Positions 17,703 through 26,451 of a stretch of DNA of 55,830 nt are shown here, piece by piece; position 1 is the stretch's first letter; every line of letters starts with the position of its first letter. The stretch covers positions 1,333-57,162 of the forward strand of contig NZ_GL732486.1 of NCBI RefSeq assembly GCF_000187745.1, written 5' to 3'. This DNA comes from Streptococcus sp. M334 (GTDB taxonomy: Bacteria; Bacillota; Bacilli; Lactobacillales; Streptococcaceae). The translations under genes were made by a program, and so were the position numbers. A model generated the notes under the pieces. That model was not told where the DNA came from, ran no database searches, and saw only the letters and a program-made list of their open reading frames with translations.

Positions 17703-18860
17703 TTGAAAAAACCAATTATTGAATTCAAAAACGTCTCTAAAGTTTTTGAAGACAGCAACACCAAGGTTCTCAAAAATATCAACTTTGAGTTGGAAGAAGG
17801 GAAGTTCTATACTCTTCTAGGCGCATCTGGTTCAGGGAAATCAACTATCCTTAACATCATTGCAGGTTTACTGGATGCGACGACAGGAGATATTTTGCTG
17901 GACGGTGTTCGTATCAACGACATCCCAACCAACAAGCGAGACGTCCATACGGTCTTCCAATCCTATGCCTTGTTTCCACACATGAATGTGTTTGAAAATG
18001 TTGCCTTTCCACTTCGCTTGCGTAAGATTGACAAGAAAGAAATCGAAAAACGTGTAGCGGAAGTTCTCAAGATGGTTCAGTTGGAAGGTTATGAAAAACG
18101 TTCCATTCGTAAACTCTCTGGAGGACAACGTCAGCGTGTGGCTATTGCCCGTGCCATCATCAATCAACCCCGTGTGGTCTTGTTGGATGAGCCTTTGTCA
18201 GCGTTGGACTTGAAATTGCGAACAGACATGCAGTACGAACTGCGTGAACTGCAACAACGATTGGGCATTACCTTTGTCTTTGTTACCCACGATCAGGAAG
18301 AAGCACTTGCCATGAGTGACTGGATTTTCGTTATGAATGATGGCGAGATTGTCCAGTCTGGAACGCCTGTAGACATCTACGACGAGCCGATTAATCACTT
18401 TGTTGCCACCTTTATCGGTGAGTCAAATATCTTGCCAGGAACCATGATTGAGGACTACTTGGTTGAGTTTAACGGCAAACGCTTCGAAGCGGTCGATGGG
18501 GGGATGAAGCCAAATGAGCCTGTCGAGGTTGTGATTCGTCCAGAGGACTTGCGTATTACCCTTCCTGAAGAAGGCAAGCTCCAAGTTAAGGTCGATACCC
18601 AGCTCTTCCGTGGGGTTCACTATGAAATTATCGCCTATGACGAACTTGGAAATGAATGGATGATCCACTCAACCCGTAAGGCCATCGTTGGTGAGGAAAT
18701 CGGTCTGGACTTTGAACCAGAAGACATCCACATCATGCGTCTCAACGAAACCGAAGAAGAGTTCGATGCTCGTATCGAGGAGTACGTGGAAATCGAAGAG
18801 CAAGAAGCAGGTCTAATCAATGCAATCGAGGAGGAAAGAGATGAAGAAAACAAGCTCTAA
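17703..18860 (+). CDS. potA: Spermidine/putrescine ABC transporter ATPase PotA
   Basis: 385 residues. Walker [10 protein letters not shown] at 40-48, signature [14 protein letters not shown], Walker [14 protein letters not shown]-loop [15 protein letters not shown], then a C-terminal TOBE-type domain and an acidic tail ([22 protein letters not shown]). It powers polyamine import with PotBC and PotD. The start is taken as TTG 17703; AGAAGGAA ends about 12 bases upstream, a rather long spacing. An out-of-frame ATG at 17696 is better placed. The 3' end overlaps potB by 20 bases. Confidence 0.95.
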   Translation: MKKPIIEFKNVSKVFEDSNTKVLKNINFELEEGKFYTLLGASGSGKSTILNIIAGLLDATTGDILLDGVRINDIPTNKRDVHTVFQSYALFPHMNVFENVAFPLRLRKIDKKEIEKRVAEVLKMVQLEGYEKRSIRKLSGGQRQRVAIARAIINQPRVVLLDEPLSALDLKLRTDMQYELRELQQRLGITFVFVTHDQEEALAMSDWIFVMNDGEIVQSGTPVDIYDEPINHFVATFIGESNILPGTMIEDYLVEFNGKRFEAVDGGMKPNEPVEVVIRPEDLRITLPEEGKLQVKVDTQLFRGVHYEIIAYDELGNEWMIHSTRKAIVGEEIGLDFEPEDIHIMRLNETEEEFDARIEEYVEIEEQEAGLINAIEEERDEENKL

Positions 18861-19647
18861 ACTCTTTGTAGTGCCCTACATGCTCTGGATTGCCCTCTTT
18901 GTCCTAGCACCCTTGGTCTTGATTTTCGGTCAATCCTTTTTCAATATCGAAGGCCAGTTTAGTTTAGAAAATTATAAATCTTACTTTGCGTCACAAAACT
19001 TGACCTACCTAAAAATGAGTTTCAACTCAGTGCTTTATGCAGGGATTGTGACCTTTGTGACTCTGCTTATCAGCTATCCAACAGCCCTCTTTTTGACTCG
19101 TCTCAAGCACCGTCAACTCTGGCTCATGCTGATTATTTTGCCAACTTGGATTAATTTGCTCCTTAAAGCCTATGCCTTTATCGGGATTTTTGGTCAGAAT
19201 GGCTCTATTAACCAATTCCTTGAATTTATCGGAATCGGTTCGCAACAGTTGCTCTTTACCGATTTCTCCTTTATCTTTGTCGCAAGCTACATCGAGCTTC
19301 CCTTTATGATTTTGCCCATTTTCAATGTCTTGGACGATATGGATAACAATCTCATCAATGCCAGCTATGACCTCGGTGCGACCAAGTGGGAGACATTCCG
19401 ACATGTCATCTTCCCTCTGTCTATGAATGGTGTGCGAAGTGGAGTTCAGTCGGTCTTTATCCCCAGCTTGAGTCTCTTCATGCTGACCCGTTTGATTGGT
19501 GGGAACCGCGTTATCACCTTGGGGACAGCCATTGAGCAGAATTTCCTAACCAATGACAACTACGGTATGGGTTCAACCATCGGTGTTATTCTCATCCTGA
19601 CCATGTTCATCACCATGTGGGTGACCAAGGAAAGGAGAGAACGATGA
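18841..19647 (+). CDS. potB: Spermidine/putrescine ABC transporter permease PotB
   Basis: 268 residues with six predicted membrane segments. The EAA loop is [29 protein letters not shown]. It starts at ATG 18841 inside the potA end, after GGAGGAAAGAG. It forms the membrane channel with PotC and its stop shares bases with the potC ATG. Confidence 0.94.
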   Translation: MKKTSSKLFVVPYMLWIALFVLAPLVLIFGQSFFNIEGQFSLENYKSYFASQNLTYLKMSFNSVLYAGIVTFVTLLISYPTALFLTRLKHRQLWLMLIILPTWINLLLKAYAFIGIFGQNGSINQFLEFIGIGSQQLLFTDFSFIFVASYIELPFMILPIFNVLDDMDNNLINASYDLGATKWETFRHVIFPLSMNGVRSGVQSVFIPSLSLFMLTRLIGGNRVITLGTAIEQNFLTNDNYGMGSTIGVILILTMFITMWVTKERRER

Positions 19648-20417
19648 AAAAATTTGCCAATCTTTATCTGGGACTGGTCTTTCTTGTCCTCTATCTGCCT
19701 ATCTTTTACCTGATTGGTTATGCCTTTAATGCAGGCAACGACATGAACAGCTTTACAGGTTTTAGCTTGAACCATTTTAAAACCATGTTTGGCGATGGTC
19801 GTCTCATGTTGATTGTGACTCAGACCTTTTTCTTGGCCTTTTTATCAGCCTTGATAGCGACTATTATCGGGACTTTTGGAGCTATCTATATCTATCAGTC
19901 TCGTAAGAAATACCAAGAAGCCTTTCTATCTCTCAATAATATCCTCATGGTTGCGCCTGATGTTATGATTGGTGCCAGCTTCTTGATTCTTTTTACCCAA
20001 CTCAAGTTTTCACTTGGCTTTTTGACCGTTCTATCTAGTCACGTGGCCTTCTCCATTCCTATCGTGCTCTTGATGGTCTTGCCACGTCTTAAGGAAATGA
20101 ACGGAGATATGATTCATGCGGCCTATGACTTGGGAGCCAGTCAATTTCAGATGTTCAAGGAAATCATGCTTCCTTACCTGACTCCGTCTATCATTGCGGG
20201 TTATTTCATGGCCTTCACCTATTCGCTAGATGACTTTGCCGTGACCTTCTTTGTAACGGGAAATGGCTTTTCAACCCTGTCAGTCGAGATTTACTCTCGT
20301 GCTCGTAAGGGGATTTCTCTAGAAATCAATGCTCTGTCTGCCCTAGTCTTTCTCTTTAGTATTATTCTGGTTGTTGGTTATTACTTTATCTCACGTGAGA
20401 AGGAGGAGCAAGCATGA
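19644..20417 (+). CDS. potC: Spermidine/putrescine ABC transporter permease PotC
   Basis: 257 residues, six predicted membrane segments, EAA loop HAAYDLGASQFQMFKEIMLPYLTPSIIAG. Start at ATG 19644 in the ATGA overlap with the potB stop, preceded by AAGGAGAG; a longer reading from 19617 lies inside potB and is unlikely. Its end overlaps potD in the same ATGA fashion. Confidence 0.94.
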   Translation: MKKFANLYLGLVFLVLYLPIFYLIGYAFNAGNDMNSFTGFSLNHFKTMFGDGRLMLIVTQTFFLAFLSALIATIIGTFGAIYIYQSRKKYQEAFLSLNNILMVAPDVMIGASFLILFTQLKFSLGFLTVLSSHVAFSIPIVLLMVLPRLKEMNGDMIHAAYDLGASQFQMFKEIMLPYLTPSIIAGYFMAFTYSLDDFAVTFFVTGNGFSTLSVEIYSRARKGISLEINALSALVFLFSIILVVGYYFISREKEEQA

Positions 20418-21484
20418 AAAAACTCTATTCATTTTTAGCAGGAATTGTAGCCATTATCCTGGTCTTGTGGGGAATTGCGACGCATTTAGATAGTAAAATC
20501 AATAGCCGAGATAGTCAAAAACTGGTTATCTACAACTGGGGAGACTATATCGATCCTGAACTCTTGACTCAGTTCACAGAAGAAACTGGAATCCAAGTAC
20601 AGTATGAGACCTTTGACTCCAACGAAGCCATGTACACTAAGATCAAGCAGGGTGGAACGACTTATGATATTGCTATCCCTAGTGAATACATGATTAACAA
20701 GATGAAGGACGAAGACCTCTTGGTACCGCTTGATTATTCAAAACTTGAAGGTCTTGAAAATATCGGACTAGAGTTTCTCAACCAGTCCTTTGACAAAGGA
20801 AATAAATTCTCCATTCCTTACTTCTGGGGAACCCTGGGAATTGTCTACAATGAAACCATGGTAGATGAAGCGCCTGAGCATTGGGACGACCTTTGGAAGC
20901 CAGAGTATAAAAACTCTATCATGCTCTTTGATGGGGCGCGTGAGGTACTGGGACTCGGACTCAATTCCCTCGGCTACAGCCTCAACTCCAAGGATACCCA
21001 GCAGTTAGAAGAAACAGTGGATAAGCTTTACAAGCTCACTCCAAATATCAAGGCTATCGTTGCAGACGAGATGAAGGGCTACATGATTCAGAACAACGCT
21101 GCAATCGGCGTGACCTTCTCTGGTGAAGCCAGCCAAATGCTAGAAAAAAATGAAAATCTACGCTATGTGGTTCCGACCGAGGCCAGCAACCTTTGGTTTG
21201 ACAATATGGTCATTCCCAAAACAGTCAAAAACCAAGATGCGGCCTATGCCTTTATCAACTTTATGTTGAAACCTGAAAATGCTCTAAAAAACGCAGAGTA
21301 TGTCGGCTATTCAACTCCAAACCTACCAGCTAAGGAATTGCTCCCAGAGGAGAAAAAAGAAGACAAGGCCTTCTATCCTGATGCTGAAACCATGAAACAC
21401 CTAGAAGTTTATGAGAAATTTGACCATAAATGGACAGGAAAATATAGCGACCTCTTCCTACAGTTTAAAATGTATCGGAAGTAG
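20414..21484 (+). CDS. potD: Spermidine/putrescine-binding protein PotD
   Basis: 356 residues. An N-terminal hydrophobic segment (about residues 5-22) has no lipobox cysteine, so it appears to act as a signal peptide or membrane anchor. The mature part has the PotD signature LVIYNWGDYIDPELL, then TFDSNEAMYTKIKQGGTTYDIAIPSEYM, NLWFDNMVIPKT and a C-terminal WTGKYSDLFLQFKMYRK. It binds polyamines outside the cell for PotABC. It is last in the operon, before a strong terminator. Confidence 0.94.
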   Translation: MKKLYSFLAGIVAIILVLWGIATHLDSKINSRDSQKLVIYNWGDYIDPELLTQFTEETGIQVQYETFDSNEAMYTKIKQGGTTYDIAIPSEYMINKMKDEDLLVPLDYSKLEGLENIGLEFLNQSFDKGNKFSIPYFWGTLGIVYNETMVDEAPEHWDDLWKPEYKNSIMLFDGAREVLGLGLNSLGYSLNSKDTQQLEETVDKLYKLTPNIKAIVADEMKGYMIQNNAAIGVTFSGEASQMLEKNENLRYVVPTEASNLWFDNMVIPKTVKNQDAAYAFINFMLKPENALKNAEYVGYSTPNLPAKELLPEEKKEDKAFYPDAETMKHLEVYEKFDHKWTGKYSDLFLQFKMYRK

Positions 21485-21499
21485 CAGTTAGCGGTCACG

Positions 21500-21529
21500 A
21501 AACGAATCAGTCAAGCTGGTTCGTTTTTT
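21500..21529 (+). terminator. Terminator of the pot operon
   Basis: AAACGAATCAG (21500-21510) pairs with CTGGTTCGTTT (21516-21526) with one G-U pair, ending in six T. Confidence 0.85.
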
Positions 21530-21555
21530 AGAAAAAATAGAAATCATGGTATAAT
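21527..21555 (+). promoter_or_regulatory. Promoter of the leader ORF and methyltransferase island
   Basis: Extended -10 TGGTATAAT (hexamer 21550-21555) with TTTAGA (4 of 6) at 21527-21532, spacing 17, directly after the pot terminator. Transcription would begin near 21562, giving a leader of about 190 bases before the methyltransferase. Confidence 0.65.
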
Positions 21556-21624
21556 AGTTTTAGGTTGAGAGTTATTAGAATTGTTTATAGCATCTCTGAA
21601 AATTTAATTCCAAAGGAGTTCAAA

Positions 21625-21756
21625 ATGAGTCAGACTACGCAAATGCATATATATATATATATATATAACCTGATAAAAAAATGTAAAAAATATAGATTGA
21701 AACCTACTGAAAATCCAGTAGGCTTTTTGCGTTTCTTGGAGGTATCTAATGGCTAA
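21625..21756 (+). CDS. Short leader ORF containing an (AT)10 tract
   Basis: A 43-codon ORF with a strong ribosome binding site (AAAGGAG, 6 bases before ATG 21625). It reads MSQTTQMH, then IYIYIY from the AT repeat, then a basic tail. In the other two frames after the repeat, translation stops at once (TAA 21666-21668 or TGA 21671-21673). In the present frame it runs through a terminator-like hairpin and stops at TAA 21754-21756, just past the methyltransferase ATG at 21749. The peptide resembles nothing I know; I read it as a regulatory leader rather than a functional protein. A longer reading from TTG 21565 has no ribosome binding site. Confidence 0.55.
   Translation: MSQTTQMHIYIYIYNLIKKCKKYRLKPTENPVGFLRFLEVSNG
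21647..21666 (+). repeat. Perfect (AT)10 dinucleotide repeat
   Basis: Ten uninterrupted AT units, flanked by GC at 21645-21646 and AA at 21667-21668, inside the leader ORF. Tracts of this kind change length by polymerase slippage; each unit gained or lost shifts the leader frame. Confidence 0.95.
21703..21728 (+). terminator. Terminator-like hairpin (possible attenuator) inside the leader ORF
   Basis: CCTACTG (21703-21709) pairs perfectly with CAGTAGG (21716-21722), loop of six bases, followed by CTTTTT. It stands between the only visible promoter and the methyltransferase ATG, so every island transcript from that promoter must pass it. The T run is short, so termination may be partial. Confidence 0.7.
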
Positions 21757-24523
21757 AAAGTTATTAAATATTACCGAGATTGAGGATAGAACCAAGGTTT
21801 TAGTAGAGAATCTTAATAAATCGACATTTATCATTGAATTTGTTTCATTGTTTGACATTACTAAAACGACCATAACAAGAGCAAGTAAAGTAGCATCTGA
21901 TGATTTTATAATAAAAAACAAATTGTATTTTCGTAAAGTTGAAAATCAGCCATTACTTACTCTGACTGAGATTGATAAAGAGTTGGAGGATCAGGTTCGT
22001 AAATCTCGATTTATTATTACAACAGATTTTCAAGAATTATATGCAAAGGATACACAGACAGGGCTAACTCTAGCAATTTCTTTTAATGATTTACCAGCCC
22101 ATTGTGATTTCTTCTTACCTTGGAATGGTATTGAAAAGATTGATTATGATAAGGAAAATCCTGCTGATGTAAAAGCGGCAGAGCGTTTCACCAAACTTTA
22201 TGATGAACTAATTTCTATCAATCCTGAACTAGCAATCACTGAAACTGATGGTAAATCATTTAATCTATTTTTGATTCGTGTTCTTTTTCTACTATTTGCA
22301 GAAGATACAAATATTATCTCCAAGGGAGCTTTCACAAATGTTATTAAGATGAGGACATCCGAAGATGGTTCTGACTTGAATGAGTGTGTTAGAAAACTAT
22401 TTACTGTTTTAGATATGCCTGAATGTAGTCGTCAGAATTTGGAGTCATGGTTATCAGATTTTCCTTATGTAAATGGTAAGCTTTTTTCAGAGCCACATCA
22501 TGACCTTATTTTCAATAAAAGAACTCGTCAATTACTCATTGAAGCAGGAGAATTGCTAAACTGGAATGAAATCAATCCAGATATTTTGGGATCAATGATT
22601 CAAACCGTGGCAAATGCAGAAGCAAGATCAACATCGGGTATGCACTATACTAGCGTGCCTAATATTATGAAGGTCATCAAACCACTATTTTTAGATAATC
22701 TACGAGCAACATTTACGGAATTAGAAGAACGAGCTGATTACTATATAGGAGGTGGTGACTTTAGTGAGGAACATCGTCGCAAGGAATTACGACAAATCTT
22801 ACCTAAGTTAGAAGAGTTGCTCACTCGTATGGCCTCTATCAAGTTTTTAGATCCTGCTTGTGGTTCTGGAAATTTCCTCATCATTACCTATAAAGAACTT
22901 CGTCGTTTAGAAATTAATATCTTAGTCAAACAGCGTGAAATTCGTGACTCCTTGAATGAAAAAGCTGTTTATCAAGGAGAATTGATTGCTGATGCATCTA
23001 AGATTTCTCTATCCCAGTTTTCAGGAATTGAATTGGATGATTTCGCTCATGAAGTAGCAAGGCTATCCTTGTATATAGCAGAACACCAGATGAATGTGGA
23101 AATGGAAGAAGCTCTTGCTGATGTCCATCCAAGACTATTACCTTTAAGAGAAGCTGGAAATATCGTCTGTGGGAATGCTCTAAGAATTGACTGGGAAACT
23201 GTGTTGAATGCTAAGGAAGATGACGAAGTTTATATATTTGGGAATCCGCCGTATATAGGGGCTGGGGGAAGAAATCCTCAAACGAAGGTTCAAAAAGAAG
23301 ATTTAAAGAATGCTATTTTCCCAATTAGTGCTAAAAAAATTGATTATATTTTAGGATGGTTTGTTAAAGGAAGTAGATTCATATTAGGAAGAAATAATTT
23401 GACTAATTTAGCCTTTGTGTCTACAAATTCTATTTTTCAAGGTGAACAAGCCTCATTTTTCTTGAATAATATTTTAAATAGTCTTGAAATTAGTTTTGCT
23501 TACCCATCGTTTTCTTGGTCAAATAGTGCTAAAAATAAAGCTGGAGTTACTGTTGCAATTGTTGGTATTTCAAGAATAAATAATGAAAAGAAAAAATTAT
23601 TTAAACTTGATGAAGTAAAGGCAGTAGATAATATAAATGTCTATTTAAAAGAAGGGCCAAATTTTATAGTAAACAAAAGAAGAGAGCCATTAAGTCGTTT
23701 ACCAAAGAATATAACAAAAGGAAGTGCTGAATTTGGTGAAGATAATCTTATTTTGACTATTGAAGAAAAGAATAAGTTTGTTTCTAAATATCCAGAATCG
23801 GAGAAATTATTTAAAAAACTAATTAATGCTACTGATATCATGAATGGAACGTATTCATTTGCTATTTGGATTAATGATGAAGAAGTAGATTTTGCTATAA
23901 AAATACCTGAAATAAAGAGTCGTATTGAAAAAGTGAAATATTTTCGTGAGAATACAAAAGGTAAGAGTTCAAATTCAGTAGCTAATAAACCGTGGCGTTT
24001 TGGTCAAGATAAATATCGTGAAGAAGATGCAATTGTTATGCCTGTAGTATCTTCTGAAAGTAGAGATTATATACCAGTCGCTTACATGGAGAAAGGTACA
24101 ATTGCCACTTATGCTGTAAGCATTGTTTACAATGCTCCAATCTGGCTTATAGGGATAATTGGGTCGCGTATGCATAATATCTGGTTACGTGAAGTAGGTG
24201 GTAAATTAGAGACACGTTTGCGTTATTCAGCTGGACTGGTCTATAATACATTCCCAATTCCAGAACTTTCGGATACTCGGAAAAATATGCTTGAAGAAGC
24301 TGTTTTTGAAATGTTAGATGTTCGAGAAGAAGAAGGTGGGACCTTGGCTGAATTGTACGGTGGAGCCAATAAACCGATGAACGAACGTCTTCGTCAAGCA
24401 CATGAAAAAATTGATGGTATCGTAGAACGTGCCTACCAGCAAAAGCCTTTTGAATCAGATGAAGAAAGGCTCAGTGTCTTATTGAACCTGTATAAAGAAA
24501 TGACAGAAAAGGAAGCGAAATGA
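21749..24523 (+). CDS. MmeI-like class I DNA N6-adenine methyltransferase
   Basis: 924 residues after a good GGAGG (21738-21742). The SAM motif FLDPACGSGNF is at 366-376 and the amino-methylation motif NPPY at 499-502, both typical of gamma-class N6-adenine methylases. The N-terminal part (RFIITTDFQELYAKDTQTGL; ADVKAAERFTKLYDEL) and the C-terminal TRD/helical part (LRYSAGLVYNTFPIPEL) resemble MmeI-family type IIG enzymes. I see no D..ExK nuclease motif in the first 150 residues, where MmeI has one. It overlaps the helicase gene by 4 bases. Probably provides DNA recognition and self-marking for this system. Confidence 0.85.
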   Translation: MAKKLLNITEIEDRTKVLVENLNKSTFIIEFVSLFDITKTTITRASKVASDDFIIKNKLYFRKVENQPLLTLTEIDKELEDQVRKSRFIITTDFQELYAKDTQTGLTLAISFNDLPAHCDFFLPWNGIEKIDYDKENPADVKAAERFTKLYDELISINPELAITETDGKSFNLFLIRVLFLLFAEDTNIISKGAFTNVIKMRTSEDGSDLNECVRKLFTVLDMPECSRQNLESWLSDFPYVNGKLFSEPHHDLIFNKRTRQLLIEAGELLNWNEINPDILGSMIQTVANAEARSTSGMHYTSVPNIMKVIKPLFLDNLRATFTELEERADYYIGGGDFSEEHRRKELRQILPKLEELLTRMASIKFLDPACGSGNFLIITYKELRRLEINILVKQREIRDSLNEKAVYQGELIADASKISLSQFSGIELDDFAHEVARLSLYIAEHQMNVEMEEALADVHPRLLPLREAGNIVCGNALRIDWETVLNAKEDDEVYIFGNPPYIGAGGRNPQTKVQKEDLKNAIFPISAKKIDYILGWFVKGSRFILGRNNLTNLAFVSTNSIFQGEQASFFLNNILNSLEISFAYPSFSWSNSAKNKAGVTVAIVGISRINNEKKKLFKLDEVKAVDNINVYLKEGPNFIVNKRREPLSRLPKNITKGSAEFGEDNLILTIEEKNKFVSKYPESEKLFKKLINATDIMNGTYSFAIWINDEEVDFAIKIPEIKSRIEKVKYFRENTKGKSSNSVANKPWRFGQDKYREEDAIVMPVVSSESRDYIPVAYMEKGTIATYAVSIVYNAPIWLIGIIGSRMHNIWLREVGGKLETRLRYSAGLVYNTFPIPELSDTRKNMLEEAVFEMLDVREEEGGTLAELYGGANKPMNERLRQAHEKIDGIVERAYQQKPFESDEERLSVLLNLYKEMTEKEAK

Positions 24524-26451
24524 CCTCAAATATATTTGAAATTAATTATAATGGTACAGGTGCTAGTCAATCAAATAATGCACTTGGAATGCGTGAAATG
24601 CAGGAGCGGGTATATGCTAAGAGATCTTCTCAACACTTACTGATTAAGGCGCCTCCTGCCTCTGGTAAGTCGAGAGCTCTGATGTTTATTGCTCTTGATA
24701 AACTACATGCTCAAGGTCTGAAAAAAGCTATCATAGCTGTTCCAGAAAGATCTATCGGAAAATCGTTTCGTTCAACAAAATTGACAGATTATGGTTTTTA
24801 CTGGGATTGGGAAGTTCTTTCCAAAAATAATTTGACTGAACAAGGAACCAGTAAAAGTAAGGTAAAACAGTTTGTAGACTTTATGCATTCAGAGTCACCT
24901 GATGATAGAGTTTTAATCTGTACGCATGCCACCTTGCGTTTTGCCTTTGAACAGCTGGCTGATAGTGATTTTAACAATGTTCTTTTAGCTATCGATGAAT
25001 TTCATCATGTATCTCAAGATGATAATTCAGTTTTAGGGAATGCCTTGAGAAACATATTAGCCAATTCAACAGCTCATGTAGTGGCTATGACAGGGTCTTA
25101 TTTCCGTGGAGATTCTGTCCCTATTTTGGCACCTGAAGATGAGCAAAAATTTGATAAGGTATCCTATACTTATTATGAACAGTTGGAGGGATACCAATAT
25201 CTGAAAAGTTTTGCCATGGGTTATAACTTTTATCGTGGTCGTTACACGGATGTTTTGCACGAAGTATTGGACACAAGCAAGAAAACCATCATTCATATTC
25301 CCAATGTAAACTCGGGTGAGTCAACTAAGGATAAGTATGATGAAGTTGACCGAATTTTAGACGAACTGGGGCAAGCTGTTCCAGATCCTAAGACTGGATT
25401 ATGGTTAGTTACTGAGGAAACAGGTCGTGTATTGAAGGTTGCTGACCTTGTTACAGAAGAAGGGCGTGAAAAAGTACAGGATTATCTAAACAAGATGACC
25501 AGTTTAGATGATCTCGATATCATTATCGCACTTGGTATGGCTAAAGAAGGTTTTGACTGGCCTTATGCTGAGTATGCTTTAACGATTGGCTATCGTCAGT
25601 CGCTAACAGAAATTGTTCAGATTATAGGTCGAGTAACACGAGATAGTTCCAATAAATCGCATGCTCAATTTACCAATCTTATTTCCCAACCAGATGCTCA
25701 AGATGATGAAGTTTTCTTTGCTGTGAATAATGTTATGAAGGCTATTACAGCTAGTCTATTGATGGAGTCTGTTTTAGCACCAAATTTCAAGTTCAAACGC
25801 AAAGACCGAGATGACCAGAAATCTTCTGGTGCCGAAATGTTTGTGAAAGGCTTAAAAGAGCCGACTACTCAAAGAACAAAAGATATCATAGAAAATGACA
25901 TGAATGACTTACGTGCTAGTATCTTACAAGAATCGCGTATCCAAACTGCGATTGCTTCAGGAACGGATGCAGAAGTCATTAATAAGCAGATGATTCCAGC
26001 CATCATTAAACAAATCTATCCTGACTTAAGTGGGGCTGAAGTTGAAGAAGTTCGTCAACAGTTTATTAGTCAATCGGTCGTTCAATCAGCTGAACGGAAA
26101 GAGGGAGTAGGGCAAACAGATTTCCTAAAAATGGCAGATAAATTTGTGAATATTGATGAGTTGTCTATTGATTTGATTGATCAGATCAATCCTTTCCAGA
26201 GAGCTTACGAAGTTATATCACGTGAAATTGATGCTCCGACTTTGCGTCTAATACAAGATTATATGGATGGTCAGAAGATGGAGTTTTCGGAAGAAGAACT
26301 GTTAATTCTTTATCCTCAAATTAAGCAGTTTTTAAATGAAAATGGTCGTCATCCAGATAAATTAAGTAACGATACGTACGAACAGAGACTGGCTTATGCT
26401 TTGTTACAATTGTCTCAGATGAAGTTGAAGATGGAGAATGGTAATGATTGA
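24520..26451 (+). CDS. Superfamily 2 DEAD/DEAH-box-type helicase
   Basis: 643 residues. Motif I APPASGKS at 44-51, a Q-motif-like REMQERVY before it, motif II DEFH at 159-162, motif III-like MTGS, motif V region GMAKEGFDWP and motif VI QIIGRVTR at 367-374. The C-terminal third is helical and matches nothing I recognise. There is no nuclease motif in it. Genes of this kind in restriction systems drive translocation or strand opening (inference). ATG overlaps the methyltransferase stop (ATGA), and the end overlaps the nuclease gene, so all three are coupled. Confidence 0.85.
   Translation: MTSNIFEINYNGTGASQSNNALGMREMQERVYAKRSSQHLLIKAPPASGKSRALMFIALDKLHAQGLKKAIIAVPERSIGKSFRSTKLTDYGFYWDWEVLSKNNLTEQGTSKSKVKQFVDFMHSESPDDRVLICTHATLRFAFEQLADSDFNNVLLAIDEFHHVSQDDNSVLGNALRNILANSTAHVVAMTGSYFRGDSVPILAPEDEQKFDKVSYTYYEQLEGYQYLKSFAMGYNFYRGRYTDVLHEVLDTSKKTIIHIPNVNSGESTKDKYDEVDRILDELGQAVPDPKTGLWLVTEETGRVLKVADLVTEEGREKVQDYLNKMTSLDDLDIIIALGMAKEGFDWPYAEYALTIGYRQSLTEIVQIIGRVTRDSSNKSHAQFTNLISQPDAQDDEVFFAVNNVMKAITASLLMESVLAPNFKFKRKDRDDQKSSGAEMFVKGLKEPTTQRTKDIIENDMNDLRASILQESRIQTAIASGTDAEVINKQMIPAIIKQIYPDLSGAEVEEVRQQFISQSVVQSAERKEGVGQTDFLKMADKFVNIDELSIDLIDQINPFQRAYEVISREIDAPTLRLIQDYMDGQKMEFSEEELLILYPQIKQFLNENGRHPDKLSNDTYEQRLAYALLQLSQMKLKMENGND

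Noticed and set aside
21565..21624. N-terminal extension of the leader ORF from TTG 21565
   Set aside because: No ribosome binding site, and it begins almost at the predicted transcription start; ATG 21625 has an ideal one.
21647..21666. The AT tract as a spacer-length promoter element or a -10 box for the methyltransferase
   Set aside because: No -35-like hexamer lies 15-19 bases upstream, and a transcript from here would still meet the hairpin at 21703. The leader ORF explanation accounts for more of the sequence. It is not excluded.
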